Source: an uncultured Oscillospiraceae bacterium (GTDB lineage Bacteria > Bacillota > Clostridia > Oscillospirales > Oscillospiraceae). From it: a DNA stretch of 64,000 nucleotides. The notes under the pieces were generated by a model. It was not told where the DNA came from. It did no database searches and saw only the letters and a program-made list of their open reading frames with translations. This document shows positions 48,363-56,995 of this stretch, piece by piece. The stretch is from NCBI GenBank assembly GCA_910587645.1, contig CAJUNA010000024.1, positions 1 to 64,000 of the forward strand, read 5' to 3'. The translations under genes and the position numbers were made by a program. Position 1 is the stretch's first letter, and every line of letters starts with the position of its first letter.

Positions 48363-50939
48363 ATGAAGCAATCCTTCAACGTCACAGGTATGACCTGCTC
48401 CGCCTGCTCTTCCCATGTGGAAAAAGCGGTAAAAAAATTAGAGGGTGTGAATGAGGTCACGGTCAGCCTGCTGACCAACTCCATGCAGGTGGCTTATGAC
48501 GAGGCTTCCCTCACGGCGGAGAAGATTATAGAAACAGTCAGGGCGTCTGGCTATGGGGCGTCCCTGCCGTCAAAATCCGGCGGAAAACGGGTGGCCCCGC
48601 CTAAGGAGAACCTGATGGCGGAGGAAGCCCAGGGGATGAAGCACCGTATGATCTGGTCCTTCGTTTTCCTGATTCCGCTGTTCTATATCTCTATGGGCCA
48701 TATGATGGGCGCCCCCCTGCCGGGGTTCCTGGTAGGGATGGAAAATGCCCTGGCCTTTGCGTTTACGCAGTTTTTGCTGACGCTGCCGATTATGTATCTG
48801 AACGACAAATACTACAAGGTGGGCTTCAAAACCCTGCTCCACGGCGCGCCGAATATGGACTCCCTCATTGCCGTTGGCTCTATCGCCGCCGTGATTTACG
48901 GCGTGTTCGCGATCTATCAAATCGGCTGGGGCCTGGGCCATGGGGACATGGCGCTGGTAGCAAAGTACCATATGGATCTGTACTTTGAGTCTGCGGGGAT
49001 GATCCTTACCCTCATCACCTTGGGTAAATTCCTGGAAACCCGCTCCAAGGGCAAAACCAGCGAAGCCATTACCCGCCTGATGGATCTGGCCCCTAAGACC
49101 GCCAGCGTCCTCCGGGACGGCGGGGAAGTGGAAATCCCTGTGGAGGAGGTCCGGGTGGGGGACCGCATTGTCGTCCGTCCCGGACAGTCTATCCCCGTGG
49201 ACGGCGTAATCGTGGAGGGCGCGTCCGCTGTGGACGAGAGCGCGCTGACCGGCGAGAGCCTGCCTGTGGACAAGGGGGTGGGGGACAAAGTCGCCGCCGC
49301 GTCCATCAACCGCTCCGGCTCCTTCACATTTGAAGCCCTACGGGTGGGCGAGGACACCACCCTGGCCCAGATGATCCGCCTGGTGGAGGAGGCGGCGTCC
49401 TCCAAGGCGCCTATCGCCAAGCTGGCGGATAAGGTCTCCGGCGTATTTGTGCCGGTGGTAATGGCAATTGCGCTGGTGACAGCGGTAGTTTGGCTGATTG
49501 CCACGGGAAACGTTACCCAGGCGCTGACCGCCGGGGTGGCGGTGCTGGTAATCTCCTGCCCCTGCGCCCTGGGGCTTGCCACGCCGGTGGCTATCATGGT
49601 GGGCACCGGAAAGGGCGCGGAAAATGGGATCCTGGTCAAATCCGCCGAAGCCCTGGAAACCCTCCACACCATTGACACCATCGTCCTGGACAAAACCGGT
49701 ACCCTGACCCAGGGCAAGCCCCAAGTGACGGACGTCCTGCCCGCCGAAGGCTTGACGGAAAACGCGCTGTTAGGCATCGCCGCCTGCCTGGAAGCCCCCT
49801 CGGAACACCCGCTGGGCGCAGCCATCGTGGAGGAAGCCGCCGCGCGGCAGCTTCCCAAGCAGCCGGTGGAGGGCTTTGAGGCCGTCCACGGCCGGGGCGT
49901 AAGGGCGGAATTGGCCGGCCGCGCCTGCCTTGCAGGCAACCGGGCTATGATGGAGGAAGCGGGGATCGGCCTGGATGCCTGGCTTCCCCAGGCGGAAGCC
50001 CTGGCAAACCAAGGCAAAACGCCCCTTTACTTTGCACGGGGCGAGACCCTGCTGGGGGTTATTGCCGTGGCAGATACGCCTAAGGCCACCAGCAAGGATG
50101 CTGTTGCGGCCTTCCGGAGCCTGGGCATTGATGTCATCATGCTCACCGGCGACAACCGCCGCACGGCGGACGCTATCGGCAGGGAGCTGGGCGTCAGCGA
50201 GGTCATGGCGGAGGTCCTGCCCCAGGATAAAGAGCGGAAAATTGCCGAACTCCAAAGCCAGGGCAAAAAGGTTGCCATGGCAGGCGATGGCGTCAACGAT
50301 GCACCCGCCCTGGCACGGGCGGACGTAGGCCTTGCCATCGGCGCGGGGACGGACGTGGCCATCGAAAGCGCGGATATCGTGCTGATGAAAAGCGACTTGA
50401 TGGATGCGGCGGCGGCGGTGGAGCTGAGCCGCGCTACCATCCGGAACATCAAGCAAAACCTGTTCTGGGCGTTTTTCTACAACACATTAGGGATTCCCCT
50501 GGCAGCCGGCGTGTTCTTCCCGCTGCTGCAATGGCAGCTCAATCCCATGTTTGCCGCCGCCGCTATGAGCCTGAGCAGCGTCACGGTAGTCAGCAACGCC
50601 CTGCGGCTGCGATTGTTCAAGAGCAAGTTCACATCCCAGGCCCCCAGCGGGACCGGGGCCGCCTGCCCGTCAGGCTGTCCTGTTACGCTTCCAGAATATG
50701 AGGAAACTGTTGAAAATGAACAAGGAGGAAATGTGATTATGGCAAAGACAATGAAGATTGAGGGCATGATGTGCGCCCACTGCTCCGGCCGGGTAGAAAA
50801 GGCGCTGAACGATCTCCCCGGCGTCACCGCTACAGTGGATTTGGAGGCCGGGACAGCCGCCGTCCAGGGCGATGTCTCTGACGAGGTGCTTACCAAGGCG
50901 GTCACGGACGCGGGATATCAGGTCACTGGAATCGAGTAA
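48363..50939 (+). CDS. copA: Cu(I)-exporting P-type ATPase CopA with C-terminal CopZ-like domain
   Basis: The 858-aa P1B-type ATPase opens with a heavy-metal domain (GMTCSAC, Cys12/Cys15). It has eight membrane helices, the CPC transport site (Cys399-Pro-Cys401), the TGES actuator loop, phosphorylated Asp443 in DKTGT, the SEHPLG nucleotide-binding His-Pro, and GDGVNDAP. After the last helices a Gly/Pro/Cys-rich linker (about 765-790) leads to a second heavy-metal domain, residues 793-858, with CAHC (804/807). That tail has the size of a free CopZ chaperone and is preceded in the DNA by its own ribosome binding site. It exports Cu(I) to relieve toxicity. The ATG at 48363 follows AGGAGGTTC. Confidence 0.95.
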   Translation: MKQSFNVTGMTCSACSSHVEKAVKKLEGVNEVTVSLLTNSMQVAYDEASLTAEKIIETVRASGYGASLPSKSGGKRVAPPKENLMAEEAQGMKHRMIWSFVFLIPLFYISMGHMMGAPLPGFLVGMENALAFAFTQFLLTLPIMYLNDKYYKVGFKTLLHGAPNMDSLIAVGSIAAVIYGVFAIYQIGWGLGHGDMALVAKYHMDLYFESAGMILTLITLGKFLETRSKGKTSEAITRLMDLAPKTASVLRDGGEVEIPVEEVRVGDRIVVRPGQSIPVDGVIVEGASAVDESALTGESLPVDKGVGDKVAAASINRSGSFTFEALRVGEDTTLAQMIRLVEEAASSKAPIAKLADKVSGVFVPVVMAIALVTAVVWLIATGNVTQALTAGVAVLVISCPCALGLATPVAIMVGTGKGAENGILVKSAEALETLHTIDTIVLDKTGTLTQGKPQVTDVLPAEGLTENALLGIAACLEAPSEHPLGAAIVEEAAARQLPKQPVEGFEAVHGRGVRAELAGRACLAGNRAMMEEAGIGLDAWLPQAEALANQGKTPLYFARGETLLGVIAVADTPKATSKDAVAAFRSLGIDVIMLTGDNRRTADAIGRELGVSEVMAEVLPQDKERKIAELQSQGKKVAMAGDGVNDAPALARADVGLAIGAGTDVAIESADIVLMKSDLMDAAAAVELSRATIRNIKQNLFWAFFYNTLGIPLAAGVFFPLLQWQLNPMFAAAAMSLSSVTVVSNALRLRLFKSKFTSQAPSGTGAACPSGCPVTLPEYEETVENEQGGNVIMAKTMKIEGMMCAHCSGRVEKALNDLPGVTATVDLEAGTAAVQGDVSDEVLTKAVTDAGYQVTGIE
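50739..50939 (+). CDS. copZ: nested CopZ-like copper chaperone ORF inside copA
   Basis: The last 66 codons of copA (MAKTMKIEGMMCAHCSG...) form a complete CopZ-type domain: a beta-alpha-beta start with the Cu-binding CAHC and the DAGYQVTGIE ending. AAGGAGGAA at 50722-50730 lies 8 bp before the ATG at 50739, ideal spacing and at odds with a purely structural linker. The simplest view is that copZ was a separate gene that became joined in frame to copA and can still be translated alone. Whether free CopZ is made is inference. Confidence 0.65.
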   Translation: MAKTMKIEGMMCAHCSGRVEKALNDLPGVTATVDLEAGTAAVQGDVSDEVLTKAVTDAGYQVTGIE

Positions 50940-50964
50940 TACTTTTTCTTTCAAGAAAAAGTAT
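50939..50964 (+). terminator. AT-rich hairpin after copA
   Basis: ATACTTTTTCTT (50939-50950) pairs with AAGAAAAAGTAT (50953-50964); the next bases are not T-rich, so termination is uncertain. Confidence 0.45.
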
Positions 50965-51047
50965 CCAAAAGAACTTTTGCCTCGAGATTTGAGCCTGTGC
51001 TATTCCAGGATTTCTGCCCGGTAACGGTACTGCGCTCTTCATATCAG

Positions 51048-51085
51048 AAAACAAGCGGCGGGACATTTGTCCCGCCGCTTGTTTT
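51048..51085. terminator. bidirectional terminator
   Basis: AAAACAAGCGGCGGGAC (51048-51064) pairs with GTCCCGCCGCTTGTTTT (51069-51085), ending the GH13 gene on the minus strand and possibly the copper operon on the plus. Confidence 0.9.
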
Positions 51086-51087
51086 GT

Positions 51088-52398
51088 TTACCGCTCCATT
51101 TTCCAGAACTGGGCGCTGTAGGGCGGCAGTTCGCTGCCCCCGCCGAAGTCGTGTTTTTTTCCGGTGATCAAATCCACCGCCATGCCGCATCCGGCGTCAA
51201 AATGGGCGGTGAAGGGCGAACCGTTGGCGTTCACCGCCACAAGCACCCGCTCCTCCTCGCATTTTCTCTCGAAAATGATCTGCTTGTTCGTCAGCACTAC
51301 GTTGCGGTAGGTGCCGTAGCAGAGGGCGCGGCTCCCTTTGTGGGCGGCGGCCAGCTTGGCAATCCATTCCGTCAGTTCGTTGGACGCGGGTTTCTCCAGG
51401 GCGGGGCGCAAAGCGGCGTCCCCCTGGGACTTTTTGCCCTCCATGCCCCATTCGCTGCCGTAGTACACAGCGGGGACACCCGGCATGCCGAACAAAATAC
51501 CGTAGGCAGGGCGCAGATGATCCTTGCAGGCAAGCATACTGGCAATGCGCTCTACATCGTGGTTGTCCAGGAAGCTGAGCAAGTGCTTCCCCTTATAAAG
51601 GGTCCAGTTTTCCGGCCCGAACTGGCGGGCAAGGCTGTGGCCGATCTCAAACAGGTTCATGGAATTGAAGCTGGACCACAGGCCCTTATAGCACTCGTAG
51701 TTGGTAACGGAGTGGCAGGCACTGTCGTTCATCCAGCGGTTGTAGTCCCCGTGCAGGGTCTCGCCCATGAGGACGAAGTCCGGCTTGACCTGGTTGGCAA
51801 ATTCCCGCAGCTGCCGCAGGTAGTCCGGGCTGAGACAGTAGGCCACGTCTAGCCGCAGGCCGTCAATGCCGAACTCCTCCACCCAGGAGCGGATGGCGTC
51901 AAACTGGTGGCGCACCACGTCCGGGTGGGCCAGGTTCAGCTTCACCAGCTCATAATGCCCTTCCCAGGCCTCGTACCAGAAGCCGTCGTTGTAGCCGGTA
52001 TTGCCGCCGAAGTCGATGTGGAACCAGTCCTTGTAAGGGCTGTCCCACTTCTTCTCCTGCACGTCCCGGAAGGCCCAGAACCCCCGGCCCACATGGTTAA
52101 ACACGCCGTCCAGCATCACCCGCAGGCCTGCCTCATGGAGCGCGCCGCAGACCTGCTTGAAGTCCTCGTTGGTACCCAGGCGGCAATCAAGCTGGCGGTA
52201 GTCCCGGGTGTCGTAGCCGTGCTTGTCGCTGTCAAAGACAGGGTTGAACAGCACCGTGTCCGCCCCGGCCTCCTTGATATGCTCCACCCAGTCCAGGACC
52301 CGCAGAATGCGGTGCTCCTGGACGCCGTCGTTGTACTCCGGCGCGCCGCACAGGCCCAGGGGGTAAATTTGATAGATAACCGATTCGTCAAACCACAT
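51088..52398 (-). CDS. GH13 alpha-amylase family enzyme
   Basis: The 436-aa (beta/alpha)8-barrel glycoside hydrolase has the conserved GH13 regions DGVFNHVG, GLRLDVAY (nucleophile Asp), LMGETLHGD (acid/base Glu) and FLDNHDVERI (third Asp), plus a C-terminal beta domain. There is no signal peptide, so it is cytoplasmic; size and IYQIYPLGLCG suggest maltodextrin or cyclomaltodextrin hydrolysis. The ATG at 52398 follows AAAGGAAAA. It begins 24 bp after the thioesterase gene and probably shares its promoter. Confidence 0.9.
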   Translation of the reverse strand: MWFDESVIYQIYPLGLCGAPEYNDGVQEHRILRVLDWVEHIKEAGADTVLFNPVFDSDKHGYDTRDYRQLDCRLGTNEDFKQVCGALHEAGLRVMLDGVFNHVGRGFWAFRDVQEKKWDSPYKDWFHIDFGGNTGYNDGFWYEAWEGHYELVKLNLAHPDVVRHQFDAIRSWVEEFGIDGLRLDVAYCLSPDYLRQLREFANQVKPDFVLMGETLHGDYNRWMNDSACHSVTNYECYKGLWSSFNSMNLFEIGHSLARQFGPENWTLYKGKHLLSFLDNHDVERIASMLACKDHLRPAYGILFGMPGVPAVYYGSEWGMEGKKSQGDAALRPALEKPASNELTEWIAKLAAAHKGSRALCYGTYRNVVLTNKQIIFERKCEEERVLVAVNANGSPFTAHFDAGCGMAVDLITGKKHDFGGGSELPPYSAQFWKMER

Positions 52399-52422
52399 AG
52401 TATTTTTCCTTTCTGTTGTCCG

Positions 52423-53133
52423 CTAATAAAGCCAAATATAGGCGTGGTGGGTCACCTTCCCGCCGCTTTCACTCTGGATTTCCACCTGATGCTTCCCCTC
52501 CGCCATCCAGGTGTAGAAGCAGCGGATGGGAGTTCCCAGCAAAATCTGCCGCCGGAAAGCGATTTCTACCGTGCTGGGCAGATTCCGGTAGACTTCCTCC
52601 GGCAGGGCTTCCACGGCATAGTCCAGATAGTGCAGGTTGTTTACGTGGAAGTTGGTGTCAATATCCCGCCGTCCCACCACCGTTTCAAAAGCGGCGGGCG
52701 TATCCGGCGGTGTCTTGCCGCTGCTGGGTATAGGCCGGCTGCCAAATAGATCCAGTGTGTCCATCTGTTCCTGGTAGGCCGTGCGTATCTCCTCGTTCAC
52801 CCGGGCCAGCCGTCCGGTATGAATGTCCATCGGCACCCACCGGCTGGTTCCCCGGGCAATCTCTTCATCTCCGCACCAGACCAAAAAGTCCCGGTCTGAC
52901 AAAAACCCGTCCATGGTTCTGGGCCAGGTCTCCACCCGCAGCGCCGTCCGCCAGCATGGGCGGCTTTTCAGCTCCACCCGCCAGCCGGTGAGAATCCAAT
53001 GAACCCCGGTCCGTGGGATATCCTTGAGGCCATACCCCACGTCATCGGACGCCACGGAAGCGGCTTCCTGCAAAATGCGCAGAAGCCCCTGATGGCTTAT
53101 CCGCTGGTCCGGCTCCAGGTCGGAATAGGCCAC
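52423..53133 (-). CDS. acyl-ACP thioesterase (FatA-like), N terminus uncertain
   Basis: The 236-aa double-hotdog protein matches acyl-ACP thioesterases: ISHQGLLRILQEAASVASDDVG, WILTGWRVELKSRPCW, GTSRWVPMDIHTGR, and the catalytic NFHVNNLHYLDYAVEALP. It releases free fatty acids from acyl-ACP. The only start in frame is the GTG at 53133, which would cut off the first strand. Coding similarity continues upstream in the same frame (HYIYETA) to two stops, while a good ATG with GGGAGTG at 53167-53165 is one base out of frame. A one-base deletion near 53150 or a non-standard start is likely. Confidence 0.75.
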   Translation of the reverse strand: MAYSDLEPDQRISHQGLLRILQEAASVASDDVGYGLKDIPRTGVHWILTGWRVELKSRPCWRTALRVETWPRTMDGFLSDRDFLVWCGDEEIARGTSRWVPMDIHTGRLARVNEEIRTAYQEQMDTLDLFGSRPIPSSGKTPPDTPAAFETVVGRRDIDTNFHVNNLHYLDYAVEALPEEVYRNLPSTVEIAFRRQILLGTPIRCFYTWMAEGKHQVEIQSESGGKVTHHAYIWLY

Positions 53134-53193
53134 GGCAGTTTCGTAAATATAGTGCGCCGTATTTCATCACTCCCGCAATTGAAAGTAACCTCT

Positions 53194-53222
53194 ATTGTAC
53201 TCCCAATCGGTCGCGTTGTCAA
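53194..53222 (-). promoter_or_regulatory. promoter of the thioesterase/GH13 unit
   Basis: On the minus strand: TTGACA (53222-53217), a 17-bp spacer and TACAAT (53199-53194). Confidence 0.8.
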
Positions 53223-53240
53223 AGGCAAGTTTACCGCTGG

Positions 53241-53277
53241 AAAAGGGAGGCCGCCAAACCCTGTTTCGCGGCCTCCC
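53241..53277 (-). terminator. terminator of the RodA-type gene
   Basis: GGGAGGCCGC and GCGGCCTCCC (53245-53254 and 53268-53277) form the stem; on the minus strand it is followed by TTTTCC. Confidence 0.85.
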
Positions 53278-53309
53278 AATATACGCTTAGAAATGATATT
53301 CCCTGTCTT

Positions 53310-54479
53310 TCAGGTTTTCCGCAGCCAATCCGGCCTTGTCCTGCTGCGTACGCCGGAGATGATGCCCATAGCGGCATAAAGGGAGACGATAGAGCTTCCT
53401 CCATAACTGAAAAACGGGAGCGTCAGCCCGATTACCGGCATGACAAACAGGCACATGCCAATATTTTCCACCGTCTGGAAGATCAGCATAGAACCGAACC
53501 CGATGCAGATCAAGGCATCCATGCTGCTTTTGGCCAGCCGCGCGGTCTGAAAGCACCGGTAGACCAGCAGGAACTCCAGCACAATGACCACCAGGCAGCC
53601 CACGAACCCCAGCTCCTCGCCGCAGACGCAGAAAATGAAGTCCGTTTGCCGTGCCGGGAGGCTTCCCTTCGCCCCCTGAGTCTGGATCCCTTGAAAAAGC
53701 CCCTGGCCAAACAGGCCGCCGCTGCCCAGGGCCAGCAGGCCCCGCCGCTGCTGCCAGCCCACGTCTCCGGCGTTGATGTAGCTGTGGTCAAAAACCACAT
53801 GAAACCGGTCTACCCAGTACTGGGGGAGTTTCTCAAACACCGCCAGCAGGCCAACGCCTACCCCCAGCGTACCGAAGCCAAGGGCGAACCAATACCACGC
53901 CAGCCCTGCCGCCAGCGCCATCCCAGCGTACATCACCAGATATACCAGGCCGCTGCCCGCATCCTTGGAGAAAAAATAAATCCAGACGAACATCAGCCCC
54001 GCGTGGGCCGCAGGGAAGAGCAGGGAACCGAGCCCCTTCATCCGCCGGTTTTCCCGAAACCAGGCCAACTGCTTCGCCAGCAGGACGGTGTAGGTCAGCT
54101 TCACCACCTCTGAAGGCTGGATGCTGAAGGGGATGCCAGGAAATTTAAGCCATGCCCGGTTGCCGGTGCCATCGTCCACGCCAAAGAACCGCAGCAGCGC
54201 AATAAATCCCAATCCAAAGAGGAAAAACAGGTGCCATTTTTCCGAAAAATGCTCCATATCAATGTTGGAAAAGATAAAATAAGCTCCAATACCGATCACA
54301 GCCCCGCCCCCCTGGGTAATGATCCGCCGCAGTTGGGTGGAGGGGGCCAGATAGTTGGTGGCGCTGGTAATTAGAACCAGTCCGAGAGCTGTACACACGA
54401 TGCACAGCCCCAGTAGCTTCATATCAGCCCGCCGGACGATGTCCTGGACGGATTGCAGCATTCGTTTGAAAATGGTCAC
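53310..54479 (-). CDS. FtsW/RodA/SpoVE family peptidoglycan polymerase (RodA-like)
   Basis: The 389-aa SEDS protein has about ten membrane helices, with RAWLKFPGIPFSIQPSEVVKLT (periplasmic loop and QPSE motif), catalytic-type WVDRFHVVFDH region, ARQTDFIFCVCGEELGFVG and FFSYGGSSIVS at the end. SEDS proteins polymerise glycan strands with a partner class B PBP; the IPFSIQPSE and GFRY-less sequence fit RodA more than FtsW. No PBP is adjacent. The start is GTG at 54479, 6 bp after GGAGGA. Confidence 0.88.
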   Translation of the reverse strand: MTIFKRMLQSVQDIVRRADMKLLGLCIVCTALGLVLITSATNYLAPSTQLRRIITQGGGAVIGIGAYFIFSNIDMEHFSEKWHLFFLFGLGFIALLRFFGVDDGTGNRAWLKFPGIPFSIQPSEVVKLTYTVLLAKQLAWFRENRRMKGLGSLLFPAAHAGLMFVWIYFFSKDAGSGLVYLVMYAGMALAAGLAWYWFALGFGTLGVGVGLLAVFEKLPQYWVDRFHVVFDHSYINAGDVGWQQRRGLLALGSGGLFGQGLFQGIQTQGAKGSLPARQTDFIFCVCGEELGFVGCLVVIVLEFLLVYRCFQTARLAKSSMDALICIGFGSMLIFQTVENIGMCLFVMPVIGLTLPFFSYGGSSIVSLYAAMGIISGVRSRTRPDWLRKT

Positions 54480-54520
54480 AAATTTTCCTCCAGAGAAAAG
54501 ATCGCTGTTAGTTTACCACA

Positions 54521-54673
54521 TCACGAAACTTCTGTAAACCATTTTTCCAGCAAAAATCCCGCTGCGTATAAGGGGCAGTGACGCGTTCTGACGTTGGTTT
54601 TCTTCTGCTCCTGCTCATAGTCGCGGGACAGCTTGCCCGATATATTGTCCTCATATAAATTAGGATAACTTTT
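54521..54673 (-). pseudogene. fragment of a large serine recombinase
   Basis: About 50 codons read TNPNLYEDN-like sequence without a start. YPNLYEDNISGKLSRDYEQ and EQKK are close to the conserved LYEDNxxGKLS...YExEQ segment of Tn4451/TnpX-type large serine recombinases. The rest of the recombinase is missing, and the fragment runs out of similarity before a TGA at 54523. It is probably the scar of an integrated element that was lost. Identification rests on this short motif. Confidence 0.5.
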
Positions 54674-54890
54674 TGTTGGGATAATTGCGTTGGATAATCC
54701 AATGCAGGCTTTTCCAACATAGGGAAATCCAAGATAGGTAGCTTATGCTCACCCATAATCACAATTTTGTTACACAGTAGAAAGGCATTTTTTGGGGGGG
54801 AAGGTATAAATCCCTTACCGCGCGGAAAACGCACCCGCAAAGCCGCCTGTACCAATGCTTTTTCATCCCATACTGCGTAACAAAGGGGAT
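54674..54890. other. degenerate intergenic stretch
   Basis: This unannotated stretch (part of the 490-bp gap 54480-54969) holds a G8 run near 54792-54800 and short AT-rich tracts. A minus-strand segment reading MGEHKLPILDFP faintly recalls a protein N terminus but breaks at once. I see no intact feature. Confidence 0.5.
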
Positions 54891-54935
54891 AAAAAAAGCG
54901 GGCAAGAAACGCTTTGTTTCCTACCCGCCTTTTTC
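54891..54935. terminator. bidirectional terminator
   Basis: GCGGG and GAAAC pair with GTTTC and CCCGC around a short loop; A7 precedes and T5 follows, so it works for the minus-strand MATE gene. Confidence 0.75.
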
Positions 54936-54969
54936 TGCACCCCGTATGGCAGCTACCCTTCCAGCACTT

Positions 54970-56388
54970 TTATTTCGCTTTTTCCGGCGGCAGGTCATCC
55001 GGCCGCATGCCATGGATACCGCATTTGGCGTAAGCCCGTTTCCGGATATAGAAGAAAAACGCGATATGGACGGCGGCGGTAATTGTCCAGCTCACGGGGT
55101 AAGACAGATACAGCATTTGCGGCGTGTGGTACACCTGGAAGATGGTAGCCACCCACAGCAGCCTGACGCCGCAGGCCCCCACCATAGACACAATCATCGG
55201 CACCACGGAATACCCCAGCCCCCGCAGCGCGCCCACCATCACGTCCATCACGCCGCACAGGCAGTACAGGCTGCACACATATTTCAGCCGCAGCATTGCT
55301 TGGGCAATCACATCTTCCTCGCCGGGGGCGTAAATGGAAGCCAGCGGATGCCCAAAAAACACCGCCAGGTTCCCCAGCACCAGCCCAAAGGCCACGGCGT
55401 AAATCTGACAGAGAAACAAAGAGCGGTCCACCCGCCTGCACTCCCCCGCGCCATAGTTCTGACTGGTAAAGGTCAGGTCGGTCTGGTAAAAGGAGTTCAT
55501 AGACACATATACAAACCCCTCGATATTCGCGGACGCGGAGGATCCAGCGATGGTAGCTGTAGAGCCGAAAGAGTTGATGGAGGACTGAATGACCACGTTG
55601 GACAGGGAAAACACAATCCCCTGGAAACCGGCGGGCAAGCCCACCTGCAAGATCCGCTTCACCACCCGTTTGTCCATCCGCAGCGCCCTCAGATCCAGAT
55701 GCAGCACCCCCTGGTCCTTCATCAGGCAGCCCAGTACCAGCGCGGCAGAGACCACCTGGGAGATGATGGTCGCCAGCGCAACCCCCGCCACACTCATCTG
55801 AAATACAATGACGAACAGCAGGTTCAGTGCCACATTGGTAACCCCGGCGATGGCCAGGAAATACAGCGGCCGCCGTGTGTCCCCCTGCGCGCGCAGGATC
55901 GCCGCGCCGAAGTTATAGAGCATATTGGCCGGCATCCCGGCAAAATAAATCCGCAGGTAAACCGTTGCCAGGTCAATGACATCCGGCGCGGAAGCGGTCC
56001 ACACCAATAGCTGCCGCGCCAGCGTCACCCCGATCACCGTCAGCAGCGCGCCGCTGATGACCGCGATTGCGATGGCGGTGTGTACGCTGCTGCGCACATC
56101 CTCTTCCCGGCCCGCACCCAGATCCCGGGCCACCACCACGTTGGTGCCCACGGAGAACCCCACAAACAGGTTCACCAGCAGGTTAATCAACGCGCTGGTG
56201 GATCCCACCGCCGCCAGGGCTTCCTTTCCCGCGCAGCGCCCCACCACCACCACATCGGCGGCGTTAAACAAGAGCTGCAACAAGCTGGAGAGCATCAATG
56301 GCAGGGCAAACAGCAGGATTTTCCCTGCCAGGGGGCCGTGTACCATATCAATCTGGTATCCCGCCTGTTTCTGTTTTTGCGTTCCCAT
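54970..56388 (-). CDS. MATE family efflux transporter (first copy)
   Basis: The 472-aa protein has twelve membrane segments in two related halves. The N-terminal motif LLFNAADVVVVGRCAGKEALAAVG and YNFGAAILRAQGDTRRPLYF are typical of the DinF-like/clostridial MATE branch. These pumps use Na+ or H+ gradients to expel drugs and cationic compounds. The ATG at 56388 follows AGAGG; an ATG eight codons upstream (56412) lacks a site. It is divergent from the GntR/ABC operon. Confidence 0.92.
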   Translation of the reverse strand: MGTQKQKQAGYQIDMVHGPLAGKILLFALPLMLSSLLQLLFNAADVVVVGRCAGKEALAAVGSTSALINLLVNLFVGFSVGTNVVVARDLGAGREEDVRSSVHTAIAIAVISGALLTVIGVTLARQLLVWTASAPDVIDLATVYLRIYFAGMPANMLYNFGAAILRAQGDTRRPLYFLAIAGVTNVALNLLFVIVFQMSVAGVALATIISQVVSAALVLGCLMKDQGVLHLDLRALRMDKRVVKRILQVGLPAGFQGIVFSLSNVVIQSSINSFGSTATIAGSSASANIEGFVYVSMNSFYQTDLTFTSQNYGAGECRRVDRSLFLCQIYAVAFGLVLGNLAVFFGHPLASIYAPGEEDVIAQAMLRLKYVCSLYCLCGVMDVMVGALRGLGYSVVPMIVSMVGACGVRLLWVATIFQVYHTPQMLYLSYPVSWTITAAVHIAFFFYIRKRAYAKCGIHGMRPDDLPPEKAK

Positions 56389-56438
56389 AGACAGACCTCT
56401 TTCTTCCCCCAACGGGGGTCGTAATCGGCATTAAGCCA

Positions 56439-56467
56439 ATTATGCCATAAACCACCGGAAAGGACAA
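56439..56467 (-). promoter_or_regulatory. candidate promoter of the first MATE gene
   Basis: On the minus strand: TTGTCC (56467-56462), a 17-bp spacer and CATAAT (56444-56439). Confidence 0.55.
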
Positions 56468-56557
56468 CCCCCAAACCGGGAAAAATGGGCCAAAAACGAA
56501 CCATATTTCCTCCGGCCCTTTGTCGAAAGTTTTCGGGGAAAATTTTCACGCCCCCTC

Positions 56558-56597
56558 TTGACAAACTGTCTATACTGTGTATACTGTTTATATACAG
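56558..56597 (+). promoter_or_regulatory. promoter and operator of the GntR/ABC operon
   Basis: TTGACA (56558-56563), a 16-bp spacer and TATACT (56580-56585). The -10 lies inside a dyad, CTGTGTATA ... TATATACAG (56575-56597), which fits autorepression by the GntR protein encoded next. Confidence 0.75.
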
Positions 56598-56615
56598 ATG
56601 AACAGAGGTGCACAC

Positions 56616-56990
56616 ATGGACATCATCATCAGCAACTCCGGCGGACAGCCCATCTACGAACAGATCTGCCGCCAGATCAAGGGGGCCATCGCCACCGGGA
56701 AGCTCCCCCCCGGCGAACCCCTGCCCTCTATCCGCAGCCTAGCCCGGGATTTGCGTATCAGCGTGATTACCACCAAGCGGGCCTACGAGGAACTGGAGCG
56801 GGATGGCTTCATCCAAACGGTGGCGGGAAAGGGCAGCTTCGTAGCCCAGCAAGACCTGGAGCTGGCTAAGGAGAGCAGCCTTCGTGAGATTGAGGAGCAT
56901 CTCACCGCCGCCTTGGAGCTGTCGCGGCAGATCGGAATGCCGCTGGAGGAACTGAATTCTATACTTAATGTATTATCAGAGGAGGAATAA
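56616..56990 (+). CDS. GntR-family regulator, YtrA subfamily
   Basis: The 124-aa protein has the winged helix of GntR (QPIYEQICRQIKGAIATGKL, SIRSLARDLRISVITTKRAYEEL, and the wing GFIQTVAGKGSFVAQ) and only a short helical tail, the YtrA type that regulates adjacent ABC transporters. The ATG at 56616 follows AGAGG. Genes for an ATPase and two permeases follow at 5, 12 and 31 bp. Confidence 0.92.
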   Translation: MDIIISNSGGQPIYEQICRQIKGAIATGKLPPGEPLPSIRSLARDLRISVITTKRAYEELERDGFIQTVAGKGSFVAQQDLELAKESSLREIEEHLTAALELSRQIGMPLEELNSILNVLSEEE

Positions 56991-56995
56991 ACGAA

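Noticed and set aside
54508..54855. 115-codon open frame on the minus strand between rodA and mate
   Set aside because: It has no ribosome binding site and no consistent similarity; a different frame in the same place carries the recombinase remnant.
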